A stretch of 64,000 nucleotides of DNA from Bacteroidota bacterium (GTDB lineage: Bacteria; Bacteroidota; JABWAT01). The stretch lies in assembly GCA_013360915.1 (NCBI GenBank), contig JABWAT010000004.1:102924-166923 (forward strand), written 5' to 3'. Both the position numbers and the translations under genes were made by a program. Under the pieces are notes generated by a model that worked only from the letters and a program-made list of their open reading frames with translations, made no database searches and was not told the DNA's origin. This document shows, in pieces, positions 53,273 through 63,820 of this stretch (its first letter is position 1; each line of letters opens with the position of its first letter).

Positions 53273-56200
53273 GTGGGTTTTAAACAGCATTTCAGGATCA
53301 CCGTATCCCAACGGGTCGTGTTTGGTCTTTTGGCGGCAGCAACCGTTTTAGGACTCAGTTCCTGCATTCCACAGCAGGAAGCCGCTCAGCGACGTCTCGT
53401 CCCTGACTGGAACGATTTACCGGATCGCGGCCGGCTTTATACTGCAGATACCTCCCGGTCCGATACGGTTCCGCCGCCCCCGGTGCCTGTTCCTGCCGAT
53501 TCGATTGTTACTTCCAGACCTGATTCCATGGTGGCTCCAACCGACTCCATTCTGGCCCGTCCCGATTCGGTGGTGGTTCCGCGTCAGAAAACCTGGGAAG
53601 AAAAACTCGCCGATTCGCTTCAGTTCACCACTGATTCCACTGCCCGAATTGAACAAATGACCTTCCGCCGACCGCAATCGTTTGTTCCGGATCCTGCGAT
53701 GGATATACGGTACAATCTGTTTCTGTCCCAGCCGAACTCCATTCAGAAGAAAGTGGAAATCGACAGTTCTCTTTCTACTGTGATCATCAGGGAAACCATT
53801 GGTGACCTGACGTTGCGTGGTCCCATTGCCATGCCGTATGAAAACTATGTGAACGAGCGGTTTCAGTCGAATATCCGTTCTACCTGGACAACGTTGACAG
53901 GAACCCGTGTGGTCACAAAAAAGGCCGATGCCATTGAGGAATTGTTTTCAAAAATCACCAATGTGGATATCTACGTTCCGACCGGAGGCAGTGCCCTGTT
54001 CCGGACCATTTTCGGTCCCCCCAGAATCAACATCCGGGTCAATGGTTCCATTGATGTTAAGGCTGGTTGGGCCACCCGTTTTAACTCCATCAATGAATCG
54101 ACTACAGGAACCGGAACAACCAACGATCCGGTATTTGACCAGCAATTTCAGATGAATGTGCAGGGCACTGTGGGTGATAAACTTCAGATCAGTGCAGATT
54201 GGTCAACCCAGCGGACGTTTGAATATGAAAACAGTCTGCGGGTGGTCTATACCGGGTATGAAGATGAAATTATCAAGAAGATCGAAGCCGGTAACGTTTC
54301 GCTGACCACTCCCAGTACCTATGTGTCGGGTTCTTCTGCATTGTTTGGTATCAAGTCCACCATGCAGATGGGCCCGCTGACCTGGACGTTTCTGGTTTCT
54401 CAGCAAAAGGGAAAAACCGAAAAACGATCCATTACCGGTGGCCAGCAGAAGAAGGAAATCAATATTCCGGTCTGGCAGTATGATTACGACCGTCACTTTT
54501 TTCTGTCCCGCTACTACCGCGAGTTTTATGAAAAGGCCTTTGTTCCCACCCTTCCTTCTCTTTTGCAATCGGATGCACCGATTATTCAATACGAAGTCTG
54601 GAAACAGAAAACCACCCAGGGGACTCCCAAGGAGGAACTGGAAGCTGTCGCCCTTTTAAAACTGGGAGAGAATCCAGGAATCAAACCAGGAGAACTGGTG
54701 GGTCTGCCCGGAGGTGATGGTCCGTTTACTGCCGACCAGCTAACACGCCTTCGTAACCGGACAGCCACTCCAATCGACCTGGGAATCAGTAATAAGGAGT
54801 ATGCGATCGGTACCTTTATCAAACTGCAGGAAGGCACTGATTATGAAATAGACAAAGAAACCGGGATTCTGCACATCTATACACAGATCGAACAAACCGC
54901 GGCCATTGCTATTGCGTATGAAGTTCAGATTGCCGGATCAAACCAAACCGCCCGGATTGGGGACTTTGCCATTTCTGCTGGTCAGTCGGGTGAGCAAAGA
55001 AACCGGTTGGTTTTAAAACTGGTAAGGCCACAATCCCTGAATAATACGAATACCGAAGCCTGGGATCTGATGCTGAAAAATATCTACAGCCTTGGCAGTG
55101 CCGATTTTATTGAAGCAGATCTTGATTTGGATCTGACGGTTCTCGAGAGCAATCAGGCGCAACGTTCATTGCCAGGAAGCAATAACAACCTTCTCGATGT
55201 GCTTGGATTGAATGTCCAGGGGCCGAATGCCAGTCCGCAGAAAGATGATAAATTTGATTTCCGTCCTGGAATTACGGTTCGTCCCCGCCGCGGTGAAATT
55301 GTTTTTCCGTTTCTGGAGCCCTTTAATTCAAAACCACTGATTGATGAAGTAAACGCTTTGTCACTGCCGGATGATAAAAAGGAAGATTATCTGTTTTCCG
55401 AGTTGTATGACACCACCCAGCAGGCAGCAAAAATTTCTGATGATAAATATTACATCAAGGGATCGGTAAAAGGGTCTATCAGTGACCGATATACCCTTGG
55501 AGCCTTTAATCTGGTTGAAGGATCGGTAAAAGTACTCTCAGGCGGAATACCACTGGTACCGAATGTGGATTATGAAGTCGATTACCAATTGGGTTCACTT
55601 CAGATAAAGAACCGGGCGTATCTGACTCCGGGAAGTAATATCTCGGTGGAATTTGAATCGAATGATCTGTTTACCCTGGCATCTAAAAATTTCATCGGCT
55701 CGCGCTTTGACCTGGATCTGACCGATGATTTAAAACTTGGATTCAGTTGGTTGCGTTATTCCGAAAAACCGCTGACCGATAAGGTCAGAGTTGGTGAGGA
55801 ACCCAAATTAAACAATATTATTGGGATGGATGGCCGATGGTCCACCGAGGCCCGATGGCTTACCCGTGCGCTGAATGTTCTGCCGGGGGTTAAAACCTCA
55901 CAGGTTTCCGAGTTCAGTATCAGTGGTGAGGTGGCCCAGATTATTCCTGGACACCCCGACGAACTCAATACCACGCTCGATCCGGATGGAGTGGCTTATA
56001 TTGATGATTTTGAAGGATCAAAAAAGGCGATTACCGCAGGTCTTAATTACACTTCCTGGAGTTTGTCCACAGTTCCTGATACCAGTCTGGTCGGATGGAA
56101 AAATCTGCCGGTGACCGATTTCAGAAAAGTCGATTCAACCCTGACCAATTACCGCGCCTGGCTGAAGTATTATAATGATTATGCCCGCCGGATTCCCATT

Positions 56201-59200
56201 CAGGATATCTGGCCCGATCGGTCTGTTTCATCCCGTGATAATTCCATCACACCGTTCGTGTTTGATTATCAACCGAAAAAACGCGGACCTTTTAATTACT
56301 CAACCCGGCTTGATCAGACCATTTATAATACCTCTGGCGAAACTTGGGCCGGAATTCAGAAGGCCATGCCTTCCTACATGACCAATCTGGCAGCCGAGAA
56401 TATCGAATTTCTCGAATTCTGGTTCCAGGTAACCGACAATGAAACTTCTGCCATTTATACCGACACCAAGGGAGGATTTCTAAATATTGATCTTGGGTAC
56501 ATCAGTGAGGACATTTTACCCGACGGACAGTTAAATACTGAGTTGGGAATTTCCCAGCAACGGAACTCAACGGCAAGTACATGGGGCCGGCGGCCGATCA
56601 GCACCTCTGCTTCCCAATTCTCTGAAAATGATGATATCGGTCTGGATGGTCTTAAAAATGAGGAGGAAACAACCTTTTATAGTGCTTTCAGAGCTTCCCT
56701 GGATGCCATCGGAATCGATCCGGCCGAGAAGGAAAGAATTCTGGCCGATATTTCCGGTGATAATTATTCCTTCAACCAGGGAAGTTATGATTTTACCCGG
56801 ATTAACGGATCGGAAAGCAATACAAGTGTCCAGGGATCTCAGGATCGTACTATTCCAGATAGCGAGGATATGAATGCATCAACCTTTCTGGATCAGGCCA
56901 ATGATTATTACAACTACAGGGTTGCCATTCATCCCGATTCATTGAAAGCAGGTGTCGGTTACGTTGTCTCAGGAAATGAATCCAGTAAATGGTATCAGGT
57001 TCGGATTCCCCTTACAGAATTCAGAAAAAAGGTGGGAACCATTGAAAACCTCGGTGATATCCGTTATATGAGAATCTGGCTGGGCGGATTCGAAAATCCG
57101 GTATATATGCAATTTGCCACCATCGATTTTGTCGGGAATCAGTGGCTGATCACAAAAAATGAAAAAAATCAACGTGATAGTGTCCTCTCTGTTGCTGTAA
57201 TCAACATCGAAGAAAATCCGGATAAATATAATTCACCTCCGGGAATTCAGCGGGAAAAAGACCGGACCCGTCCTGATGAAAATATTCAGTTAAATGAGCA
57301 GTCTCTTGAGATCTCAGCATTTCGTCTGGAAGATGGAATGGAACGTTCCATTCAGAGGAATATCGGTGGAAACACCGGAATGAACATTACCAATTACAAA
57401 CGGTTAAAGATGTTTGTTCATGGCCCCGATGAAAACCCGACAGGGTCTGATACTCCCGTTTTATTCGTGGATACAACAAATTACGATGCCGAAGTGTTCA
57501 TTCGGTTTGGATCAGACTCGAGAAGCTACTATGAGGTTGCACTTCCCCTTCATCCCGACAAGAGAAAAGGAGCAAGCGGACCTGCTACCTGGAGTCCGGA
57601 GAACACCTTCGATATTGATCTTGCCGCGCTTACTGCATTAAAAACCAGAAAAATTGCCGGAAGGGATAGTCTGATCGTCAGAAACCCGATTGGCTATCCG
57701 GCTGGTACAAGAATTTTGCTGAGAGGAACGCCAACCCTCACCCAGATCAAACAAATCAATATTGGTCTCAGGAATCCGGCAGGTAAAGGGTCGGCCTTGC
57801 CCTTGAATTTTTCGATCTGGGTGAATGAATTGCGGGTATCGGGTTACCGGGAAGAAACAGGTTGGGCAGCCAAGACTGCGCTTGGTGTCAAATTGGCTGA
57901 TATCGGAACGGTGAATTTCTCCATTGAGCGCACCGATGCAGAGTTTCGTCGGGTGACCGAATCGATCAGTAACAACAAAGAGACCAGGACCAGTTGGTCA
58001 GTCGGTGCACAATTCGGGTTGGAAAAATTCCTGAATAATAATCAGGATGTGACCATCCCGCTCAGCATCAGACATTCCGAATCGGTTTCAGAACCAAAAT
58101 TTCTGGCCGGTTCAGATATTCAGCTGAGCGAAGCTGCCAAACTGGATTCAAATGGGGCCCGGCTGATTGACCGTAATCGTACGGTCAGTGTTTCGAATGA
58201 GATTTCACTGAATGGAATAAAAAAGGTCAAACCTTCCGAAAATCCGTTGCTCCAGGCGACCATAGATAAAATCACCCTGGACTTTTCATACTCTAACGAT
58301 TATTCCCGTTCACCACAGGAGGATTGGAGGCGGTCCTGGGACTGGAGATCGCGTGTGGATTACAGTTACCGGTTCGCACAGGATTTATACTGGGAACCAT
58401 TTGCACCCTTAGAAGACCTGATGGGCAAAGATTATTTTCTTCTTGATGATGAAACGATAAAAACCTGGGCTGGTACCCGGATTTTTCTGAAGCCACAATC
58501 GATTGGTTTTGGTATGAGCATCAGTCGTTCAAGATCTCAGGTGAAATCAAGGGTGAAAGGAAAACCCGATGAACCCAGTTTGCAGTTTACCGCCAATCAT
58601 TCTTTTAATCTGGCATTTCCCTTCACTCAGGATCTGACTTTTTCAATGTCGGGAAATACAGCTTCCACACTGCAGGATTTGTTAGTGGATACTGAAAATC
58701 AGGAACGGCCTGAAAGTGAAATTGTGGGGGATCTTTTTTCACGGATGGCCCGGCTTGATCTGGGGCGTGATTTGTCTTACACACAAAGCATCGGTCTCGG
58801 TTATAAAATTCCGGTGATTCGATGGGCCAACCTGACAACCTCTTATTCATCCCAGTACTCCTGGCGAAATCCCAACGCGAGTGCACGCGGGACGAGTACC
58901 AATTTAGGAAATTCTGCTGGTTGGGCCACTTCCTTTTCGCTGAGATCAAATATTGATCTCCGATCTCTCCTGTCGTCATCAGATGGTCCTGTTAAAGCAG
59001 GAAAGGAAGTGAAACGGGATTCTCTGGCAGCACATGAAAAATTGTGGAGTGATATTCAATCCATTGGTAAAATGTTCCTTGCTCTGGATGCAATCGGAAT
59101 CAACTTCAGTCAGCAAAACAGTTTTACAACCAACGGACTGGCCGGACAGTCTGGATTTCTGAATTTTTATCCATTTAATGCAGACTGGTGGCCAGACGGA

Positions 59201-60394
59201 TTTGGCTTTTATAAACCAAATGTGATCCGTGGCCCGGGGCTTGCATTTCAGTTGGGTTTGTCAAAGGATGCTGGTCCAAGACTGAGATATTTGGAAGGGT
59301 CATCAATCAAAGTCAATCCAACCGAAAATTTCTCTCAGTCCAATTCTCTGGATTGGCGTACCGGATTCCAGCCATTCGAAAATGTTAAAACAGAATTGTC
59401 ATGGAAAGTGACCTGGAATTACTCGCAGGAAGCAAAATTGAATGCGTCCACATTCAATACAGAGCAGCTTACCAAGAAGGGAGGATTCACCCGTTCATTT
59501 ATTTCCATTTTCGGAGATTTTAAAAGTATCCAGAAAAACATTCCGACCAACAAGGAAACCGGAAATTACATCACAGGAAACAACGAGATGGTGGCGGCCT
59601 TCCGCGATGGATTGGAATTATTTGGTTTGTCTGAGAAAATCACCAATGTAATGGGTCTTGGTATTTTTACAATACCGGGTGAATGGCAGGATCTGATTCC
59701 ATTGCCGAACTGGACCATCAGTGTGACGGGTCTGGAAAAGTTTCCCTTGTGGTCCTCCTTTTTCAGGACGGTGACAATGAATCACTCGTACTCCGGTGAC
59801 TATCAGACCAGTTACGGAATCCGACAGGATGCAGGAAAACCGTATGTGAATCCAAACAGTCCCTTAGATACCCTGTTTGTTCCAAGGAAGGAATTTCAGT
59901 CACCGCGTGTTTCTGAACGATTTGCACCGCTGGTCGGATTTACCTTCGCGTTCAACAAACCACTGACGGCCAGACTCAATTTTAATATGGCAAGGAATAT
60001 TTCACTTTCCACCGTCAACTATCAGCTTAATACACAGAACACGCGTGAGCTTTCAGGATCCTTGTCTTACAGTCAGAGTGGTTCCACATTGCTTAATTTC
60101 TGGCCGTTTAACGGAAATACCCTGAAGAATGACATTGATTTGTCCATGACCGGGTCTTATGCTGTTGATGAAACGGTGATCGAACCGCTGACAGCCGATC
60201 AGGCCTCGGCGGCACCTCCCAGCGGAACCACACGGATTACCATTGAACCGAGGGTGGGATATGCAATTTCATCACGGGTGAATGCATCGGCCTTCTGGCG
60301 ATACACCAATTCTAAACCCATTTCGGGATCGCTATCCTCTCCGGAAATCTCCGCTTCGGAAATCGGTGTGAATATTCACATCAGTATTCAATAA
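53273..60394 (+). CDS. sprA: T9SS outer-membrane translocon SprA/Sov
   Basis: 2373 aa, close to the about 2400 aa of Flavobacterium SprA. The N-terminus has a hydrophobic segment with a possible lipobox (LGLSSC). A proline/serine-rich linker (about 60-110) precedes the first SprA segment (LRGPIAMPYENYVNERF). Family-typical blocks are ISADWSTQRTFEYENSLRVV, GDFAISAGQSGEQ, VDYQLGSLQIKNRAYLTPGS, SGEVAQIIPGHPDELNTT and the signature VAYIDDFEGSKKAI. The C-terminal third is a giant barrel of strands such as NHSFNLAFPFTQDLTFSMSG. SprA is the 36-strand channel through which T9SS cargo passes. The GTG start at 53273 lacks a clear ribosome-binding site, so the exact N-terminus is uncertain. Confidence 0.95.
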   Translation: MGFKQHFRITVSQRVVFGLLAAATVLGLSSCIPQQEAAQRRLVPDWNDLPDRGRLYTADTSRSDTVPPPPVPVPADSIVTSRPDSMVAPTDSILARPDSVVVPRQKTWEEKLADSLQFTTDSTARIEQMTFRRPQSFVPDPAMDIRYNLFLSQPNSIQKKVEIDSSLSTVIIRETIGDLTLRGPIAMPYENYVNERFQSNIRSTWTTLTGTRVVTKKADAIEELFSKITNVDIYVPTGGSALFRTIFGPPRINIRVNGSIDVKAGWATRFNSINESTTGTGTTNDPVFDQQFQMNVQGTVGDKLQISADWSTQRTFEYENSLRVVYTGYEDEIIKKIEAGNVSLTTPSTYVSGSSALFGIKSTMQMGPLTWTFLVSQQKGKTEKRSITGGQQKKEINIPVWQYDYDRHFFLSRYYREFYEKAFVPTLPSLLQSDAPIIQYEVWKQKTTQGTPKEELEAVALLKLGENPGIKPGELVGLPGGDGPFTADQLTRLRNRTATPIDLGISNKEYAIGTFIKLQEGTDYEIDKETGILHIYTQIEQTAAIAIAYEVQIAGSNQTARIGDFAISAGQSGEQRNRLVLKLVRPQSLNNTNTEAWDLMLKNIYSLGSADFIEADLDLDLTVLESNQAQRSLPGSNNNLLDVLGLNVQGPNASPQKDDKFDFRPGITVRPRRGEIVFPFLEPFNSKPLIDEVNALSLPDDKKEDYLFSELYDTTQQAAKISDDKYYIKGSVKGSISDRYTLGAFNLVEGSVKVLSGGIPLVPNVDYEVDYQLGSLQIKNRAYLTPGSNISVEFESNDLFTLASKNFIGSRFDLDLTDDLKLGFSWLRYSEKPLTDKVRVGEEPKLNNIIGMDGRWSTEARWLTRALNVLPGVKTSQVSEFSISGEVAQIIPGHPDELNTTLDPDGVAYIDDFEGSKKAITAGLNYTSWSLSTVPDTSLVGWKNLPVTDFRKVDSTLTNYRAWLKYYNDYARRIPIQDIWPDRSVSSRDNSITPFVFDYQPKKRGPFNYSTRLDQTIYNTSGETWAGIQKAMPSYMTNLAAENIEFLEFWFQVTDNETSAIYTDTKGGFLNIDLGYISEDILPDGQLNTELGISQQRNSTASTWGRRPISTSASQFSENDDIGLDGLKNEEETTFYSAFRASLDAIGIDPAEKERILADISGDNYSFNQGSYDFTRINGSESNTSVQGSQDRTIPDSEDMNASTFLDQANDYYNYRVAIHPDSLKAGVGYVVSGNESSKWYQVRIPLTEFRKKVGTIENLGDIRYMRIWLGGFENPVYMQFATIDFVGNQWLITKNEKNQRDSVLSVAVINIEENPDKYNSPPGIQREKDRTRPDENIQLNEQSLEISAFRLEDGMERSIQRNIGGNTGMNITNYKRLKMFVHGPDENPTGSDTPVLFVDTTNYDAEVFIRFGSDSRSYYEVALPLHPDKRKGASGPATWSPENTFDIDLAALTALKTRKIAGRDSLIVRNPIGYPAGTRILLRGTPTLTQIKQINIGLRNPAGKGSALPLNFSIWVNELRVSGYREETGWAAKTALGVKLADIGTVNFSIERTDAEFRRVTESISNNKETRTSWSVGAQFGLEKFLNNNQDVTIPLSIRHSESVSEPKFLAGSDIQLSEAAKLDSNGARLIDRNRTVSVSNEISLNGIKKVKPSENPLLQATIDKITLDFSYSNDYSRSPQEDWRRSWDWRSRVDYSYRFAQDLYWEPFAPLEDLMGKDYFLLDDETIKTWAGTRIFLKPQSIGFGMSISRSRSQVKSRVKGKPDEPSLQFTANHSFNLAFPFTQDLTFSMSGNTASTLQDLLVDTENQERPESEIVGDLFSRMARLDLGRDLSYTQSIGLGYKIPVIRWANLTTSYSSQYSWRNPNASARGTSTNLGNSAGWATSFSLRSNIDLRSLLSSSDGPVKAGKEVKRDSLAAHEKLWSDIQSIGKMFLALDAIGINFSQQNSFTTNGLAGQSGFLNFYPFNADWWPDGFGFYKPNVIRGPGLAFQLGLSKDAGPRLRYLEGSSIKVNPTENFSQSNSLDWRTGFQPFENVKTELSWKVTWNYSQEAKLNASTFNTEQLTKKGGFTRSFISIFGDFKSIQKNIPTNKETGNYITGNNEMVAAFRDGLELFGLSEKITNVMGLGIFTIPGEWQDLIPLPNWTISVTGLEKFPLWSSFFRTVTMNHSYSGDYQTSYGIRQDAGKPYVNPNSPLDTLFVPRKEFQSPRVSERFAPLVGFTFAFNKPLTARLNFNMARNISLSTVNYQLNTQNTRELSGSLSYSQSGSTLLNFWPFNGNTLKNDIDLSMTGSYAVDETVIEPLTADQASAAPPSGTTRITIEPRVGYAISSRVNASAFWRYTNSKPISGSLSSPEISASEIGVNIHISIQ

Positions 60395-60398
60395 TCAA

Positions 60399-63300
60399 TC
60401 AGAAAAACTGTTTTCCAAATGGAAGACTGATGGTAAAGCAGGCGCCCTCTCCCGGTTTGCTCTCCAGTGTTATGATTCCGTTGTGCATTCTGATGAGTTC
60501 AGCAGATATGGAAAGCCCCAATCCGGATGAATGTTCGCCAGCCGTGGGGCGAGCAGATAATTTTTCAAACCGGCCGAATAATCGCTTCTGATCATCTTCA
60601 GAAAAGCCGGGTCCCTCATCCCTGATCCAAATCTGATATCCTGTTTCCACTCTGTTCAATCCAAGTTCAACCATTGAACCTGATGGTGAAAATTTGATGG
60701 CATTTGACAGAAGATTTTCCAGAACCAACTGAATTTTTGCCTCGTCAGCAAACACAGGTAATCTTGACCCGGCTGGCAGATGAAGCCGGACTGAAATCTG
60801 CTTCTTCTCTGCCATGATGTGGTTGGCTTCCGTTACAAACCGGAGTACATCGGGCAGATTAAACTCCGATTTGGTCAATTCCATCTTTCCATCCTCAATG
60901 GCAGTCAGATCCAGAAGGGAATTGATGGTTTGAACCATACGGATACTTGCCGACCGGATAAATTCTGCCCGTTGAATAACTGATTCAGGCTGATCGGATC
61001 TGGCAATGATCATTTCTGCTGTTGTGGTAATTGCTGTCAGCGGATTTCTGAGATCATGGGCTGCTATGCTGAGCAGCTGCGATTTCTGGCGACTTAAATC
61101 GAACAGGGCCTGGTTGGCCGATTCAACTTCCTGAGCATACCTCTCCAGATCATTTGTACGCTTTCCCACCTCTGCTTCAAGCATTTGTTTTTGTTTTTCA
61201 ATTCTGCCGACCCGCAGAAAAATCCATCCTGTCAACCCTCCGGAAAAGAATAAGGCAGAAAGGGTGATAAACCACCAGGTTTGCCAGAAAAAGGGAAGAA
61301 TGATAACTGGCACCGAGTGGACCGTTTCACCCCAGTCTCCGTCGGGATGTTTGGCTCGCAATTCAAACTGGTAAGTTCCTGGAGAAAGATTGGTATACTC
61401 CTTTTCCCGGGAATGCGAAAGTGGGGACCATGTTTCATCCAATCCGGACAGACGGTAGGAGAAGACGGTGGCTTCGGGAGCACGAAAATTTAACGCGGTG
61501 AACTCAAACCGAAGATTTGAAGTGCCAGGTGGCAGTTGTACCGGTACACCTGATTCCGTCAGCGTGTCGGGATGAAAAAACCGCTCATGATACACGGGTT
61601 CTGAGTGGCTGAATATGCGGGTAATCACCGGTCGGAACGGAGCAAGCGGAGTTTGTAATATCTGCCAATCGGCAACAGTAAGACCATCAACCAAACCGAT
61701 CCAGAGACGTTGCAAGAAATCCAGGATGATGGAGGATCCGGTGGTCACTTCGTTTCCGCCAAGACCGTTCTGCCTGTTCAATCGTCTGACCACACGCCCA
61801 TTAAATCTTGTCGGATCATCCGGTGCCTGAAATCGTAAAATATCCAGTCCTGTGTTGTGACCCACGATCAGACTGCTATCCGGACCGAACTGAACCGAGG
61901 TGCAAAACCCAGAGGATAATCCGTCCTTTACTGAGAAAACCGAATATTGGAAGGAATCTCCATCCGGAATGATTCTGATAAGACCAACGGAATTGGAAAC
62001 GGCCCAGATGGTTCCATTTTTACTAACCGTCAGATCCCAGATACTCTGATCGGGAAGTCCGTCTTTTTTGCTCAGATTAGACAACCGGCCATTTTTCAGG
62101 AAGGAAATACCCGATGAGGGAGAGCAAGTCCAAATGCGGCCATCAGGACCGGGTGCAACCGAGTAGAAGGTATTGGAGGAAACACCTGCGTTTAGCCGGT
62201 ACTCTTCGAAATAGGAGGCCTTTCCGGTTCTGTCCAGGCGAAAGGTCCATAATCCCTGACCAGTGGCGGCCCAATATGTCAGGTCAGGTGTGGCAACCAG
62301 ATCGATCACGTTTGCTGCAGGAAGTCCTTCAACCGCATGAAATCGTGGATATTTGAAGAGATGAATTCCTCTGGAAGACCCCAGCAGAGTTCTTCCGGTT
62401 GGATCGGTATAGATTACCAGTTTCTCTGTGGCAGGAACTCCGGCAGATTCAGAGTACGATTTAAAATTCCGGGTCCCTTCTGTCAGCGAGATGTGGGTTA
62501 CCACTTTATTGGTGACCGCCCAGACGCCTGATGAATCAGGAGAAAGAGAAAAAATGGTTTTCTCATTTTCGAATCCCGGGATCGAAAAATGCCGGATTTG
62601 CCGGGTGGTCAGTTTTGAAAATCCTGTCAGGTGTCCGATGTAAAGAATTGAATCAGGATCCACATACAAGGACCAGGGTTTTTCGTTGGCAAGACCATTG
62701 TCAACCGACCATTTTTCTTCAGTCACCAGGTTAAAATCGTCGTCAAACCGGAGCAGGATAATGCCATCGCCAAAAATCGCACATGAGACCAAACGATCCG
62801 ACAGAAAAGCCAGATCATAGACATCGTGTCCGGCCAGAATGGGCGCTGAGTTAAATCTGCCTGACTGATTCCTCTTGAAAAAAACGCCTCCGCCCCGTGT
62901 CGCAACCCAGATATTTCCGGTTGGGTCCCGTCTGATTTTTTTAATCAGATGTTGCTTCCCGATTGCAGTCAGGTCGGGAGTGGTGATGTCGTGAACGGTA
63001 CCATCCCGGGCAACAGCCAGTTTTTTTACTCCGTGGTTCCTGGTTCCTACGAGAAGCGTGTCCTTTGTCAGGGGTAAAACGGACAGGACCGATTGATCAG
63101 ACAAACCACCAGGTAATGAATGTCTGATGAACTGGGTGCCATCAAAGACCGTCAGGCCGCCTTCGGAGGTGGCAATCCACATGCTTCCATCCTGGGCCCG
63201 GCTGATTTCCCACACAATGCCTGCTCCGATTTGCTCGCCCGAAGGATAATTTTTAAAACGAAATCCATCAAAAATTGAAATTCCTGAATCGGTACCTATC

Positions 63301-63599
63301 CAGATCTGTCCGTGGTTGTCTTCTTCAAGGCAACGGATACTGTTGGCAATCAGTCCGTCCGTGGTGGTTAACACCCTGAAACGGAAGCCATCGGTGATGG
63401 AAAGGCCGTTGTAGTTGGCTACCCACATGTATTGGCGGCTGTCCCGTAGAAAAGCCGTTACCGGTGAACCTGGTAAGCCGTGATCCTGATTATAATGAAC
63501 AAATGGATAATGTTGCCCGAGGCTGTCTGGAAGGCAGGAAAAGGAAAAAGCCGTCAAGCAGATACAGAACCGATGAATGGTTCTGCGGATTAACTCCAT
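60399..63599 (-). CDS. Propeller-type sensor histidine kinase (Reg_prop/Y_Y_Y)
   Basis: 1066 aa. The signal peptide occupies about 1-28. A periplasmic two-bladed-propeller sensor follows (about 30-690, with repeats of the LPLTKDTLLVGTRNHGVKKL and EDNHGQIWIGTDSGISIFDG type). A Y_Y_Y immunoglobulin-like domain (FSYRLSGLDETWSPLSHS, YTNLSPGTYQFELRA) leads into one membrane helix (WWFITLSALFFSGGLTGWIF) and a coiled coil. HisKA has the phospho-His848 (HDLRNPLTAI), and the ATPase has N (ENLLSNAIKFSP), G1 (RDEGPGFSE) and G2 (SSGLGLSISAEL) boxes. Unlike HTCS proteins, it has no receiver or AraC domain. It ends 4 bp from sprA, convergently; no response regulator gene is adjacent. Confidence 0.92.
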   Translation of the reverse strand: MELIRRTIHRFCICLTAFSFSCLPDSLGQHYPFVHYNQDHGLPGSPVTAFLRDSRQYMWVANYNGLSITDGFRFRVLTTTDGLIANSIRCLEEDNHGQIWIGTDSGISIFDGFRFKNYPSGEQIGAGIVWEISRAQDGSMWIATSEGGLTVFDGTQFIRHSLPGGLSDQSVLSVLPLTKDTLLVGTRNHGVKKLAVARDGTVHDITTPDLTAIGKQHLIKKIRRDPTGNIWVATRGGGVFFKRNQSGRFNSAPILAGHDVYDLAFLSDRLVSCAIFGDGIILLRFDDDFNLVTEEKWSVDNGLANEKPWSLYVDPDSILYIGHLTGFSKLTTRQIRHFSIPGFENEKTIFSLSPDSSGVWAVTNKVVTHISLTEGTRNFKSYSESAGVPATEKLVIYTDPTGRTLLGSSRGIHLFKYPRFHAVEGLPAANVIDLVATPDLTYWAATGQGLWTFRLDRTGKASYFEEYRLNAGVSSNTFYSVAPGPDGRIWTCSPSSGISFLKNGRLSNLSKKDGLPDQSIWDLTVSKNGTIWAVSNSVGLIRIIPDGDSFQYSVFSVKDGLSSGFCTSVQFGPDSSLIVGHNTGLDILRFQAPDDPTRFNGRVVRRLNRQNGLGGNEVTTGSSIILDFLQRLWIGLVDGLTVADWQILQTPLAPFRPVITRIFSHSEPVYHERFFHPDTLTESGVPVQLPPGTSNLRFEFTALNFRAPEATVFSYRLSGLDETWSPLSHSREKEYTNLSPGTYQFELRAKHPDGDWGETVHSVPVIILPFFWQTWWFITLSALFFSGGLTGWIFLRVGRIEKQKQMLEAEVGKRTNDLERYAQEVESANQALFDLSRQKSQLLSIAAHDLRNPLTAITTTAEMIIARSDQPESVIQRAEFIRSASIRMVQTINSLLDLTAIEDGKMELTKSEFNLPDVLRFVTEANHIMAEKKQISVRLHLPAGSRLPVFADEAKIQLVLENLLSNAIKFSPSGSMVELGLNRVETGYQIWIRDEGPGFSEDDQKRLFGRFEKLSARPTAGEHSSGLGLSISAELIRMHNGIITLESKPGEGACFTISLPFGKQFF

Positions 63600-63820
63600 G
63601 GGTAGTTGCCTGATGTTGTTGGTTGATATAAATAAAGCAAAGTATTTACCGAATCACAAGGACAGTCGGTTTCAATGGGTTGTTGAGTGTTAAGAGTGCT
63701 CTGCTGCCTTACATTTCTTGACATTCAACCTGATTGGAGATATTTTTGCCTTTCCTAAAATAATCAGGTACCCTTTGTTTGGCTGATTGAATATACGTGT
63801 GAAACAAAGGATGTCTGGTT
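63600..63820. other. Upstream region of the sensor kinase
   Basis: A/T-rich sequence containing the expected promoter for the minus-strand kinase gene. No gene, tRNA or terminator is seen before the tandem array begins at 63821. Confidence 0.5.
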
